Notes: generated from the sequence alone by a model not told the origin. DNA of 64,000 bases from Doryteuthis pealeii (GCA_023376005.1 CM042176.1:15762816-15826815), one strand, 5' to 3'; shown: positions 34,965 through 45,226, counted from the stretch's first letter. Numbers and translations are program-made.

Positions 34965-35252
34965 TTTAAGCCAACAATTTTTGGAGGATATGTGCTTAAT
35001 TGAAGTCCTACCTAATTTTTGAAAATTAATTAGTTAATGAATTTAGGCAGGCATATATGTTCAAATGTAAGGCTAAACAAATCAAGAAAATGTCAATCCC
35101 TGAAGGTCGAAATGTACATTCAGGGATTGACATTTTCTCAATTTGTTTAGCCTTACATTTGAACATATATGCCTGCCTAAATTCATTAATTATTAACTAA
35201 TTAATTTTCAAAAATTAGGTATGACTTCAATTAAGCACATATCCTCCAATGT
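34965..35252. repeat. 280-bp palindrome of the hammerhead foldback family
   Basis: TTTTTGGAGGATATGTGCTT at left pairs with AAGCACATATCCTCCA at right. The centre has GGTCGAAATGTACATTCAGGG, i.e. only the GAAA/stem III/stem I part of the hammerhead. It looks like a copy in which the CTGATGA half was lost when the palindrome formed. Confidence 0.8.
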
Positions 35253-35430
35253 GTGTGTGTGTGAAAGTACGCAAACAGTTTGTTTGATATGACTATGCCG
35301 ACAATTTTTGGGAGAATATGTGCTTAATTGAAGTCATACCTAATTTGAAAATTAATTAGTTGATAATTAATGAATTAGGCGAATATATCTGTTTAAATGT
35401 AAAGCGTAAACAAATCGAGAAAAAGTAATT

Positions 35431-35472
35431 CTCTGTATGTACATTTCGGCCTATTATGCCTCATCAGCAGAG
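35431..35472 (-). ncRNA. Candidate type I hammerhead ribozyme (left arm)
   Basis: On the minus strand: CTCTG, CTGATGA, GGC/GCC stem II with 7-nt loop, GAAA, palindromic ATGTACAT, H17 = A, then CAGAG. Stem I is five Watson-Crick pairs. The core is intact. Confidence 0.72.
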
Positions 35473-35532
35473 TTATAGACTCGAAGCCGCTTTGTGTTAA
35501 GGGTTCGAATCACACACAAAGCGGCTTCAATA

Positions 35533-35576
35533 TCTCTGCTGATGAGGCATAATAGGCCGAAATGTACATACAGAGA
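35533..35576 (+). ncRNA. Candidate type I hammerhead ribozyme (right arm)
   Basis: Stem I 5' strand TCTCTG (35533-35538), core CTGATGA (35539-35545), stem II 35546-35548 with 35556-35558, GAAA (35559-35562), palindromic stem III 35562-35569, H17 = A (35570), stem I 3' strand CAGAGA (35571-35576). Stem I has six Watson-Crick pairs. This is the best-formed hammerhead in the window. Confidence 0.75.
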
Positions 35577-35695
35577 ATGACTTTTTCTCGATTTGTTTAC
35601 GCTTCACATTTAAACAGATATATTCGCCTAATTCATTAATTATCAACTAATTCATTTTCAAATTAGGTATGACTTCAATTAAGCACATATTCACC

Positions 35696-36049
35696 CAACA
35701 CATGCACACAATGAGAATTTTAGCTGTCTATATATCAAATTGTGCCAACAGCCTGGAATCCCTTGACTGATCACTCCTGGCAGGTCCTCAACTTGGCATT
35801 CAGTGTCACACATAGCTGATGTGTCCATGTGTGGTAGTCCACTGAACATCCTCACTACTTTTGGATTTGATTTGTGTGATATGAGGTAAGTGGTCATCTA
35901 GTTGCTGTTTTATAAGGTGCTGCTTCCATTACTTATTCAAAACAGTATTCAGCATTCCTTGTGTGTTTCTCATCTAGTTTTTTCTCCAAGTGGTGCAGCC
36001 ATACAGTAGTAATGATATGGCTACAACTTGGAAGAATTCTCATTTTTAG
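35696..36049. other. No supported gene
   Basis: Moderately AT-rich DNA with no recognisable repeat or coding signal. Confidence 0.4.
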
Positions 36050-36560
36050 GTTAAATCGAACTTAAACCTAAACTCCGCCATTGTATGTCACCCCGCTGAA
36101 AGAAGAGAAAATACCAAAAATCGGGGAATTAATTTGATGAAATTTTCAGTGATATATTAACTCTTAATGTCCTATTCCGCCGGCCGGAAGTCATTCATTT
36201 TCCTAATCTACCCCAAATGATAACCTTTGTTTAAATGTAATGTTAAACATATTTAGAAGTCTTTGATTTGAGGGAAATAACAGGTAACTTTAAATGAAAA
36301 GGCCATTTTTAGCCATTTTTTTTTATAAATCCTAATAGGAATTGGGTTCTGGGCATAACACAGATTCTAAAAGAAACATGGTTCAAAGTTGACTGATCTG
36401 GAAAAAAAGTAAGTTTTTAAAAAAAAATAACTGGTGCATTATATCTTTTATTCATTAATGTATCAACACTGAAAATTTCAGTTAATTCCCTGAAATTTTT
36501 TTTTTTTCTTTCAGCGGGGTGGCATACGATGGTAAAATTTAGGTCTGTTAAGTTAGATTT
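36050..36560. mobile_element. Foldback with roughly 110-bp arms, host to a MITE
   Basis: The left arm (GGTTAAATCGAACTTAAACC, GTATGTCACCCCGCTGAAAG) is answered at right by CTTTCAGCGGGGTGGCATAC and TTAGATTTAACC. The TTAA MITE at 36161 lies between the arms. Confidence 0.75.
36161..36365 (+). mobile_element. TTAA-flanked MITE, copy 1 (3' end degraded)
   Basis: It follows TTAA and begins CTCTTAATGTCCTATTCCGC, then CCGGAAGTCATT and AAATGTAATGTTAAACATAT. The inverted 3' end is not clear. Confidence 0.6.
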
Positions 36561-36788
36561 AACCACATTTTATTTTATCAGATCAGATTATATATAATGG
36601 TATATTTATTTATATATATATATATACATACATATACACACACAGATATATATATATAATGACACCAACAATTTAGGTGCCAATTTTCACTTAAAAAGCA
36701 AATTAAAATCGATTACTTAAGGTCAAATTATTTTAGTTGAAAAGTAGTAACAATGAACATTTTAAAAAGAAAGAAAAATGATTACTTA

Positions 36789-37622
36789 TCTTATTTAATG
36801 GAGATTGTGGTTTGTCTGTCTGTAACCGAAACTATATCACTACTCAAGTCACAATTCCTCACATCACATTCTCCATGATTTAAACCTCAATATTAATAAA
36901 ATTGTTTTACATCATTAAGACTGTTGAAATCTACATACTGTCCCTATTTAACGTGGGACACCACAAGCCGAAGCTCATGGAGTGGTGAAAAAATTGCGTC
37001 GATCCTGTCGGCATTCCCTCAAGGGGGGCGCTGGGCAATAAACCCAGCCCTGCCCTTTAAATCGAGGGGCAGGTGTTCCTGGGGGGATGGCCCCCTGGGA
37101 TCGACGCCGTTAATTATATCAATGGTCAGAGGCCGAAGCCACTGTTGACCATATCGACATACTAATAACATGCAATTGTATTTATATATACAACAAAATA
37201 GTGGTTTACAGTGTGAATGGGAAGGCTAATTTGCATATTGATCTTAAAAATTTGATTTCAATAAATATATGCTTAGTATTATTGATTTCTAATTGTTTGG
37301 TTTTATCTTATTGAATATGAGCAAAAATCTCGGGGATAAATCTTAAAAGAAATTCATTAAGAAGAAGAAATAACTAATATTAATCTTTACTTCCTATTTT
37401 AACTAAATAGTTAAATTAGGAAAATTTACCAATGAAAGACGGGAGTAACGGAAAATGATGGAAGAGTTAGTTTCAAAGTTGTTCTATTTTTCAATCATAT
37501 CCCCTCTGTTCCAAATCTTTTTATCTCTATTCTTATTCAGTTGCATTAGCTTTTCTAATTTAATATATTTTATTATATTAAAACTTAAATACTTGCACCC
37601 AGAGGGTGCATATATTTGCTAG
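36789..37622 (+). mobile_element. Non-autonomous Helitron, copy 1 (834 bp)
   Basis: The 5' end is TC (36789-36790, TCTTATTTAATGGAGATTGT) after host A. The 3' end is CTAG (37619-37622) before host T. Nine bases upstream of CTAG is the hairpin GCACCC-AGA-GGGTGC (37595-37609). These are the three hallmarks of Helitron ends, and there is no terminal inverted repeat or target duplication. The flanks match the inverted repeat at 15240-15340, where no element is present. It carries no Rep/helicase gene and encloses a family G block. Confidence 0.85.
36945..37155 (+). repeat. Family G element nested in Helitron copy 1
   Basis: The GC-rich block (GATCCTGTCGGCATTCCCTC, GGGCAATAAACCCAGCCCTG, CCTGGGATCGACGCCGTTAA) matches 2340-2600 inverted. 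Helitron copies 2 and 3 lack it. Confidence 0.7.
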
Positions 37623-38099
37623 TATAATTAATTTTTAATACATTTTTAACATTGATTTTATGAAATTTGACGTAAGTAAAGTTAACAAAGCACATTATTA
37701 AAAAATTAAAAAGAAACTTACAAATGTTTGTTTTTAGAAATCAATAACAAAAACATTAAATGTACTATGTACAGAATAAAAAATACTTGTTGATATTTTC
37801 TCTATTGAATCGTCGTTTTTATTTGTGAATTTAATATAAAATTTTTTAAAAGATTAGACAATTTTGCAGACCCCATTTTTTTATCAAAATATTTTTTCTC
37901 GGAAAAGACCCCAAATCCTTTATATACATACAAATATATATCTACATATATATTTTGTGGATGATATGAGTGCTATATTTCCAAGCAGATAGTGCTCAAT
38001 CATTGATAAAGCATTTATATTTGAGTTAAGGTTAGACATGGAGTTAACATCTGGTCTGAAGATCACATAGGCAAGAAACTGTCAGTAACCAGGTGTTGA

Positions 38100-38140
<41 letters not shown>

Positions 38141-38149
38141 CACATATAC
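37623..38149. other. No gene; TA microsatellite at 38102-38138
   Basis: The first part is the continuation of the sequence that flanks the Helitron. No coding or repeat signal is recognised apart from the microsatellite. Confidence 0.5.
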
Positions 38150-38398
38150 AGGTGCGTGGTATAATGGTTAGTCATAGGAAATGGACTTGTCGACCAGAGT
38201 TCAATTCCTGGACTAAGCTGTTTGTATTTCACATGGCGCTAATACCCTTGGGAATGGTATGAATCCAATTCTCCCTCCAGCTATGAGTAAATAGCAGGGC
38301 AGACTGGGCTCTTTAATCCTGGCTAGGTAACCAGTCTAGGAGAAGGAAAACTCTGAATTCAAACCTGTTAACCACCACTTAAGAAATTGACCTTGTGT
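38150..38398 (+). mobile_element. tRNA-derived SINE S2
   Basis: Head GTGCGTGGTATAATGGTTAG (A-box region) and GAGTTCAATTCCTGGAC (B box), then CTCCCTCCAGCTATGAGTAA, GGGCTCTTTAATCCTGGCTA and CCAGTCTAGGAGAAGGAAAA, ending near CACTTAAGAAATTGACC. Confidence 0.85.
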
Positions 38399-38864
38399 TA
38401 CATACTGTTGGTAAATATATCTATATCTATCTATACATATATAAAGGGCAGTTGTGTGTATATTTATGTCCGGAGAAAACTTTGAAAATAAAACGACAAA
38501 GTAAATATATATACACATTAAATATCACCAGGGCTTGGTTTGTGAGCAAAAATAAGAGATTTGATTTATATTCTTGAAGATAATTAAAATAAAATTTAAA
38601 TAACAGCATGGATTTTTTTTTTTTTCATTAATATTTTAGATAGTAGATACTAACATTTCTTTTCAGTGTAGCTGGATCAATGCAAGGTCTATTTTTTTAC
38701 ATAGGGATATTTAAATGGGACATCCCACGAGGATTCAACTCATGATTCAGTAATAATGGATCTGCAGGACTAACTTTAAAAAATCCCCCTCTACGCTGGG
38801 TAGCCACTGCTAGTATATATATATATATATATATGTGTGTGTATGAGTAAAGAGTAAGGAAATG

Positions 38865-39235
38865 AATCCGACGGTAAATGTATAGATAAATGGGTATGAA
38901 GAACACACTTTATTGTTAAAATGAATATATTTTTATATCATTTTCATAGCTAATATTGACAATGTTTCGATTTATAAAAAATCATTATCAGAGCATAATG
39001 ATAATTAGGTCCGTTTTTAATCCAGACTCATCAAGAGAGAAGCAGGAAAAAAAAAAACTCTCAATGAGTCCGGATTAAAAACATTTACATCTAAAAACGG
39101 ACCTAATTATCATTACGCTCTGATGATGATTTTTCAATAAATCGAAATATTGTCAATATTAGCAATGACAATGATATAAAAATATATTCATTTTAACAAT
39201 ATTGTGTGTTTTCATACCCTTTTATCTATACATAT
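38865..39235. mobile_element. Foldback with 160-bp arms and a hammerhead
   Basis: The arms run from ATAGATAAATGGGTATGAAG, ATATATTTTTATATCATT and GGTCCGTTTTTAATCC to a centre of AGAAGCAGGAAAAAAAAA near 39050. It is flanked by a TA tract and by ATGAATCCGACGGT, the flank shared with the foldback at 19.56 kb and the array at 59.96 kb. Confidence 0.8.
39111..39167 (+). ncRNA. Candidate hammerhead ribozyme, variant form
   Basis: CTGATGA (39120-39126), one extra T, stem II GATTT/AAATC (39128-39132, 39139-39143), GAAA (39144-39147), palindromic stem III ATATT-GTC-AATAT (39147-39159), H17 = T (39160). Stem I pairs AGC with GCT and AATG with CATT across a two-base bulge. The opposite arm (minus, about 38950-39000) has CTGATAA, which breaks the core. 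The extra base before stem II lowers confidence in activity. Confidence 0.5.
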
Positions 39236-39330
39236 ATATACTTTCTACACCCATGATAAATTCAAAACAGCCACATTAATACTCTGATCAATGTACAAAG
39301 TGATATATGTACTAACAAATGATGTTTATC

Positions 39331-39663
39331 AGTCATCTAATTTGCATAATTGATAATAGTTTTAATATTAATTAATAAATAATATAATTCAGTCATCTAA
39401 TTTGCATAATTGATAATAGTTTTAATATTAATTAATAAATAATATAGTTCAGTCATCTAATTTGCATAATTGATAATAGTTTTAATATTAATTAATAAAT
39501 AATATAATTCAGTCATCTAATTTGCATAATTGATAATAGTTTTAATATTAATTAATAAATAATATAATTCTGTCATCTAATTTGCATAATTGATAATAGT
39601 TTTAATATTAATTAATAAATAATATAATTCTGTCATCTAATTTGCATAATTGATAATAGTTTT
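39331..39663 (+). repeat. 60-bp tandem repeat, 5.5 copies
   Basis: The unit, beginning AGTCATCTAATTTGCATAAT and including ATTGATAATAGTTTTAATAT, repeats at exactly 60 bp with only two variable positions. It contains ATTTGCATAA, an octamer-like motif. Near-identity implies recent expansion. Confidence 0.95.
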
Positions 39664-40369
39664 GTATATAACTTTTATAAGAAAGCCGAAAAGTTATTTT
39701 AAGTTTTACTGAAGGAGTGAGTGCAATTTACGTCAATGTTTACTTTGAAAATATGCTGCCTATAGTAAACAGGAATTAAAAATTGGTAATCCTTAACTAT
39801 TTCCTCATAAATTCCTATCATAAAATAAACTGAACTGAGGGTTCAGTTTATTTTTTATGTCCGTGTTTTTGCAATAAAATGTTTATTTTTCTTGCAGACT
39901 GATAGGGATTAGAAATAACACAACAGCAATAATTATTTATTAAACCCAGTTTTGTTAAAATCATTATGCAAATTATTCCCACTATGTAAAATCTTTATTT
40001 TTTTAGAGATATATAAACATATTCAGGATTTTAAATGCATTAATGATATGGGCAGTTTTGCAGCAAATCTAACTCGGCTAGACTTTAATATAGACATTGT
40101 TAATAAATAAAATGCTAATTAAGATTAAAATGACTATTATTAAATAGAAATAGTTACTAGAAACCATATAATTATGTATAGATTATTAGTATTACATAGG
40201 AATATTTAAAACCATACGACATGCAAATATTTGTATTAGATAAGAATACTTTGATATCATATAACTTGTGCAAACATGATTATATCTTAAAATAGTACAA
40301 TATGAAAAAATAGTAATGGAACATTGAAAATATGGTTATGATTAAAATCAAACCTTTAGAAATAAATCC
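39664..40369. other. No supported gene
   Basis: AT-rich DNA with a short inverted pair at about 39825-39865 (AAATAAACTGAACTGAGGGT against GGTTCAGTTTATTTTTTATG). Nothing else is recognised. Confidence 0.4.
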
Positions 40370-41180
40370 AGTTTTGGCGTTAGATAACCATAAGGAGTTG
40401 ATATGCCATTAACGAATAAGATTAGATTTCGACATTAAATAAACCTATAAGGAGTTGATATGCCATTAAACAAATAAACCAAAGCAAATCTTTATAAAAT
40501 ATCAAATTTGGAGGTAGATAAACCATGAGGATGATTATATGCCATTGAATAAATAAACCAAAGTAAATCTATACAAAATTAATTTCGACATTAAATAACC
40601 CATAAGGAGTTGATATGCCATTAGATAAATAAACCAAAGCAAATCTTTACAAAAAATTACATTTTGACATTAAATAACCCATAAGGAGTTGATATGCCAT
40701 TAGATAAATAAACCAAAGCAAATCTTTACAAAAAATAACATTTCGACATTAAATAACCCATAAAGTTGATATCCATTAGATAAATACCAAAGTAAATTTT
40801 TATTAACAAATCAAATTTGGTGGTAGATAACCATCAGGAGTGATATGCCATTGACTAAATAAACAAAAGTAAATTTTACAAAAAATTACATTTTTGACAT
40901 TAAATAACCCATAAGGAGTTATTATGCCATTGAATAAATTAAACCAAAGTAAATTTTTATTAACTGATATGCCATTAGATAAATAAACCAAAGTAAACTT
41001 TTACAAAAAATAACATTTCGACATTAAATAACCCATAAGCAAATTGATATGCCAGTAAACAAATAAACAAAGCAAATCTTTTATAAAAAAATCAAATTTG
41101 GGAGTAGATAACCCATAAGGAGTTATATACCATTAGATAGAATAAACAAAAGCAATCTTTATAAAAAATATAAAATTTCA
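40370..41180 (+). repeat. Family R tandem array, about 80-bp units
   Basis: About ten units carry ACATTAAATAACCCATAAGG, AGTTGATATGCCATTA and AAATAAACCAAAGCAAATCT with many indels. The same unit ends the S3 elements (CATTAAATGACCCACTGAGG, TTGATATGCCATAAA), so family R looks like tandemly amplified S3 3' ends. Confidence 0.8.
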
Positions 41181-41187
41181 CATTTAA

Positions 41188-42089
41188 CTCTTAACGTCCT
41201 TATTATACCGCCTCATTCCACGCATCCGGAAGTCACATTTGTTTCCCTAACCCACCCTAAACAATAGTCTTTGTTAAATGTAATATTAACATACTAGCAA
41301 ATAAATCCACCTCCGGGTGCAAAGTGTTTACGTTTTAATATAATATATTATATTAAATTAGAAAAAGCTAATTGAAACTAATAGAATGAAGATAAAAAAA
41401 AGTATTGAAACAGAGGGAGTTTATAATTGAAAAATAGAATAACTGAAACTTACTCTTCCATCACTCCCATCTTTCATTGCTAAATTTTCCTAATTTTAAC
41501 TTATTAGTTTAAATAGGAATAAGAATATAATTACAGTTATTTGTTCTTATAATCGATTTCTTTTATGATTTATCCTCGAAACTTTTGCTCATATTTATTA
41601 AAATAAAACCAAACAATCACCAATCAATAATACCAAGCACATATTTATTAAAATCAAATTTTCAATATCAATATTGCAAATTAGTCTTTCCTTCACACAA
41701 TAAACCGCATTTGTTTATATTATAAATGCAATTGTATATTATTATGTTGTAAATAAGGCCAACAGTATTAATCATATAAAAACAATTTTATTAATAATTG
41801 AAGTTTAAAATAAAAAACAATATCATAGCAGTGAGAATGTGACGTACAATACACCTAAAGGGAATTATTGACTGAATAGTAATATATTTCGGGGTCACAG
41901 ACCAGGGAAAGCACACAGATCTCCATTCTATCTAATTAAGATTATACTAACTTCTTGTATTTACGGAAGCTCACAATAATAGGTAAACTTTTAAATGAAA
42001 GGATCATTTAAATTAACCCATTTATTATAAATCCTTAGTGGAAATGGGGTCCTGAACTGACGGAAAATTCTCGGAACAGGATTTAAGAA
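41188..42089 (+). mobile_element. TTAA-flanked MITE, copy 2, split by a Helitron
   Basis: The left half, 41188-41293, starts CTCTTAACGTCC after TTAA and includes CCGGAAGTCACATTTG and AAATGTAATATTAACATA. The right half, 41942-42089, continues TTATACTAACTTC, TTTTAAATGAAAGGATCA and GGAACAGGATTTAAGA. Together they match the uninterrupted copy at 62489-62720, with Helitron copy 2 exactly between. Confidence 0.8.
41294..41941 (-). mobile_element. Non-autonomous Helitron, copy 2 (648 bp)
   Basis: On the minus strand it starts TCTTAATTAGATAGAATGGA at 41941 and ends CTAG at 41294, preceded by an imperfect GCACC..GGTG. hairpin. The host MITE resumes on both sides with no duplicated bases, the insertion being between A and T. 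Confidence 0.85.
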
Positions 42090-42320
42090 ATCCTTAAAAA
42101 CCCACTGAAGCGACTTGAATATGCCATTGAATGAAATAATACGATAATAAATTTTCTTAGGTAGCAATGCAAATAAACATTTGCGTCGTGTAGGGTAACC
42201 ACATGAGGAGTTGATATGCCATTTATGCATTTTAGAAAGGCAATTGTGTGTTATCTTGGTGTCCGTAGACATATAATCTACAAACTTAAAACATTGTGAC
42301 AAAATCTCTCCTCACCTCAG

Positions 42321-42420
42321 NNNNNNNNNNNNNNNNNNNNNNNNNNNNNNNNNNNNNNNNNNNNNNNNNNNNNNNNNNNNNNNNNNNNNNNNNNNNNNNN
42401 NNNNNNNNNNNNNNNNNNNN
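42321..42420. other. Assembly gap of exactly 100 N
   Basis: A run of 100 N, the usual placeholder for a gap of unknown size. The right edge resumes inside a mariner fragment. Confidence 0.99.
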
Positions 42421-43140
42421 TATATTGGCAGGCCAAGTGGAACAGTTGCTATTTGAGAGAAACGGTGACTGGAGAAGTAGGGATGCGATCCACAGAGGAC
42501 CAGCTTCATTTTGATGTATGATACATATTTCCTGTGTTGATAATTATACCTGTCCTAAACAAAATGGCATTACTTTTTGACTCACCTATGTGGAGAAGTA
42601 GGGATGTGATCCACAGAGGACCAGCTTCCTTTTGATGTATGATACATGTTCCTGTGTTGGTAATTATACCTGTCCTAAAAAAAAGGTATTACTTTTTGAC
42701 ACACTGTCGTCGTATGGTAATTCAACCGAAGAGAAAAATAATGATGTATTAGAGAAATATTTATCTATGGATTAAGTATTTTTATGCTTTACATTTTTCT
42801 AGATAGAGAGAACAGGAACTGAATAATATAGATAGTATATACTATAAGATCATAGTAATTATTATAGATACTATATTATCATTAATAGATACTATCATAA
42901 TATCATTATTAGATACTATAATATCATACTACTTATCGTAGATACTATAATATCAAAATACTATCATAATATCATCAATTATACCTGTCCTAAACAAAAT
43001 GGCATTACTTTTTGATTCACCTATGTAGAGAAGTAGGGATATGATCCACAGAGGACCAGCTTCATTTTGATGTATGATACATATTTCCTGTGTTGGTAAT
43101 TATACCTGTCCTAAACAAAATGGCATTACTTTTTGACTAA
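42421..43140 (+). mobile_element. Tandem mariner 3' ends beside the gap
   Basis: Three direct copies of the mariner terminus AAAATGGCATTACTTTTTGA lie at about 42562-42590, 42679-42700 and 43108-43135. Each is preceded by GATCCACAGAGGACCAGCTT. The first copy also has upstream transposase-derived sequence cut by the gap. 42790-42980 between them is AGATACTATAATATCAT simple repeat. Confidence 0.75.
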
Positions 43141-44034
43141 CCCTCGTCTCAGATTTGTTGATCCTAAAAATATCAGAAATTACTAAATTGATTGTTTGAA
43201 TAAATCACAGGTAAATGAACATCCTAGTTACCTGATCTATCTTGTAGAGGATTATGATGTGTGTTCAATAATATTAGGAATGATGAATAAAATATGACAC
43301 AGTTTAGGTAGAAAATACGGAGAAATGATAAAACAAATGCATATAATTATAAAATAACCAATAAATTTATTCAGAGAATAAATTAGCAATAATATGAGAA
43401 ATGTTCAAAAGGAATAGTGTAGATATGATATGTGTAATGTAAAGTGTAAAAGTTCTTGTGTTAAGTTTGGAAAAGTTCGTTTAGATGTGGGCAGAAATGA
43501 GAATCCTGCTGGAAATGGATTCTTGATGTAGGTAGAACGAAGTGGTAAGAATAATGGTAGTAGTAATAATTGTGTTGAGGCAGTGGAATTGTTCGTTCGA
43601 ACACCTGTTTCTTGGTCGTTGTTCTATCTGGCAGCGAGACGAGATTTGTGTGTTTGTTTGTGGTCGTCGGATCCGGTTTGAACGTGAGATGAAGTCTGTG
43701 TATTTGTTGATTTCTTCTCGCAAATGCGAGGATGTAGTAGAAAGCAATACTAACCAAGCCAATCGATTTTGATTTTTGTGTAAACATTTATTTTAATCAC
43801 TTTTCCTTAAATTTAGGAAAAGGATGTGTGTTTGCTTTAATCACTTTTCATTAAGTTTGGGAAAAAGGACTGTGTTGTTTTAATTTATTTTCCTTAAGTT
43901 TGGGAAAAAGAAATGTGTATTTGTATTTATTATTTTTGATGTAAAATATAGAATTGTATTCTATAATCTTTACACTTGCATTTGTAGGGTGTAATGTTCC
44001 AAATGCAAAACAAAGCCTTCACAAAATGTTTTCA
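43141..44034. other. LTR-element internal remnant and paralogous Helitron empty site
   Basis: 43147-43205 (CAGATTTGTTGAT, then ATATCAGAAATTACTAAATTG) is a second copy of the DNA flanking Helitron copy 3. 43265-43500 matches 47990-48240 inverted (TTATAATTATATGCATTTGT). 43790-43920 has three repeats of TTTAATCACTTTTCCTTAA-type sequence. The open frames at 43461-43787 show no family signature. Confidence 0.45.
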
Positions 44035-44566
44035 TCATGTCGGGGTCACCAGTTGTAAGATTCAAAGTGATAATACTTGAAGATAAAACTCCGACAAAGG
44101 TTGATAGACAAAACATTTTATATACAGCACAGAATAAACAGGGTACATAATACATAGAGGTGTACATGAACATACATACATAAGTAATACAAAGTTACTC
44201 ATAAAAGGATAAACATAAAAGCAACAGACATGAGACTAGGAATAGTCCATGCTGTATGAATCACTTAGTAATGTAAGGGGGAGCCAAAGCCCCAACAAGA
44301 GGGGGGTAGACCAGAGTCTAACCCATAGTTTCTCGTAGGTCGAGCAACAGGAAAAGAGAAAGAGATGTTCAAATCAGCCGCTTAAATATCCAAGGCCCCT
44401 AGCGGGAACCAGCGAAACTAAACGGGCAGACAACTCCCCATGCAAATACGAAAATAACGCCTACACATTGTTGGTAGCCTTCAAAACCAACCACCAAACC
44501 AATAGAAAAAGTAATTTAATTTTTAAATCCCAGGCAACACCAGGTAGCTCTTCTAATATAGTATCA
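44035..44566 (-). mobile_element. LTR and primer-binding site of a Gypsy-type retrotransposon
   Basis: On the minus strand the LTR ends ATCTTACA (44054). Next comes the primer-binding region TGGTGACCCCGACATGATG (44052-44034), a form common after the 5' LTR of metazoan Ty3/Gypsy (mag-like) elements. A short frame beginning MMKTFCEGF follows. The LTR start is probably TGATACTATATT at 44566, giving about 513 bp. No second LTR, protease or polymerase is present here, so this is a 5' fragment. Confidence 0.6.
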
Positions 44567-44585
44567 GATTTGTTGATTGTAACAA

Positions 44586-45226
44586 CTAGCAAATATATGC
44601 ACCCTCCGGGTGCAAGTATTTAAGTTTTGATATAATAAAATATCATATTAAATTAGAAAGGCTAATGAAACTGACTAAGAATGCAGATAAAAAGATCTGC
44701 AACAGAGGGGGTATAATCGAAAAATAGAACAACTTTGAAACTAACTATTCCGTCATTTTCCATTACTCCCCTCTTTCATTGGTAATTTTTCCTAATTTAA
44801 CTATTTAGTTAAAATAGGAAGTAAAGGATGATATTACAGTTATTTCTTCTTGTAAATAAATTTCTTTTAAGATTTATCCACGAGATTTTTGTTTATATTT
44901 CTTAAGATAAAACCAAACAATTAGAAATCAATAATACCAAGCACATATTTATTAAAATAAAATTTTTAATATCAATATGCAAATTAGCCTTCTCGTTCAA
45001 ACTGTAAACCGCTATTTTGTTGTATATATAAATACAATTGCATGTTATTAGTACGTAGATATGGTCAACAGTATTAATAATGTAAAACAATTTTTATTAA
45101 TAACTGAAGGTTTAAAAGAATGAAATCATGGAGAATTTTACGTAAATAATTAAGGGAATTGTGACTTGAGTAGTAATATAGTTTCGGTTACAGACAGAAA
45201 AACACACAATCTCCATTATAATAAGA
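44586..45226 (-). mobile_element. Non-autonomous Helitron, copy 3 (641 bp)
   Basis: On the minus strand it starts TCTTATTATAATGGAGATTG at 45226 and ends CTAG at 44586. A perfect hairpin GCACCC-GGA-GGGTGC lies nine bases before CTAG. The flanks join as AACAA|TATCAGAAATTAC, and the unoccupied paralogue at 43160-43180 reads AAAAA|TATCAGAAATTAC. It ends only 38 bp upstream of a kinesin exon. Confidence 0.88.

Larger units (their letters stand above)
35262..35695. mobile_element. 430-bp foldback with two divergent hammerhead ribozymes
   Basis: The arms run from AGTACGCAAACAGTTTGTTT, TGTGCTTAATTGAAGTCATA and TTAGTTGATAATTAATGAAT inward to GAAGCCGCTTTGTGT, and back out on the other strand. The centre (35495-35510) is TTAAGGGTTCGAATC. 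One hammerhead sits in each arm, in opposite orientation. The unit at 20000-20330 is one arm of the same element. Confidence 0.8.

Noticed and set aside
39331..39663. Regular repeats that might suggest a CRISPR array
   Set aside because: Contiguous tandem units with no unique spacers, in an animal genome.
44567..44584. LTR start at TGTTACAATC (44584)
   Set aside because: GATTTGTTGAT is shared with 43147-43160, so these bases belong to the host flank; the LTR more likely begins at 44566.
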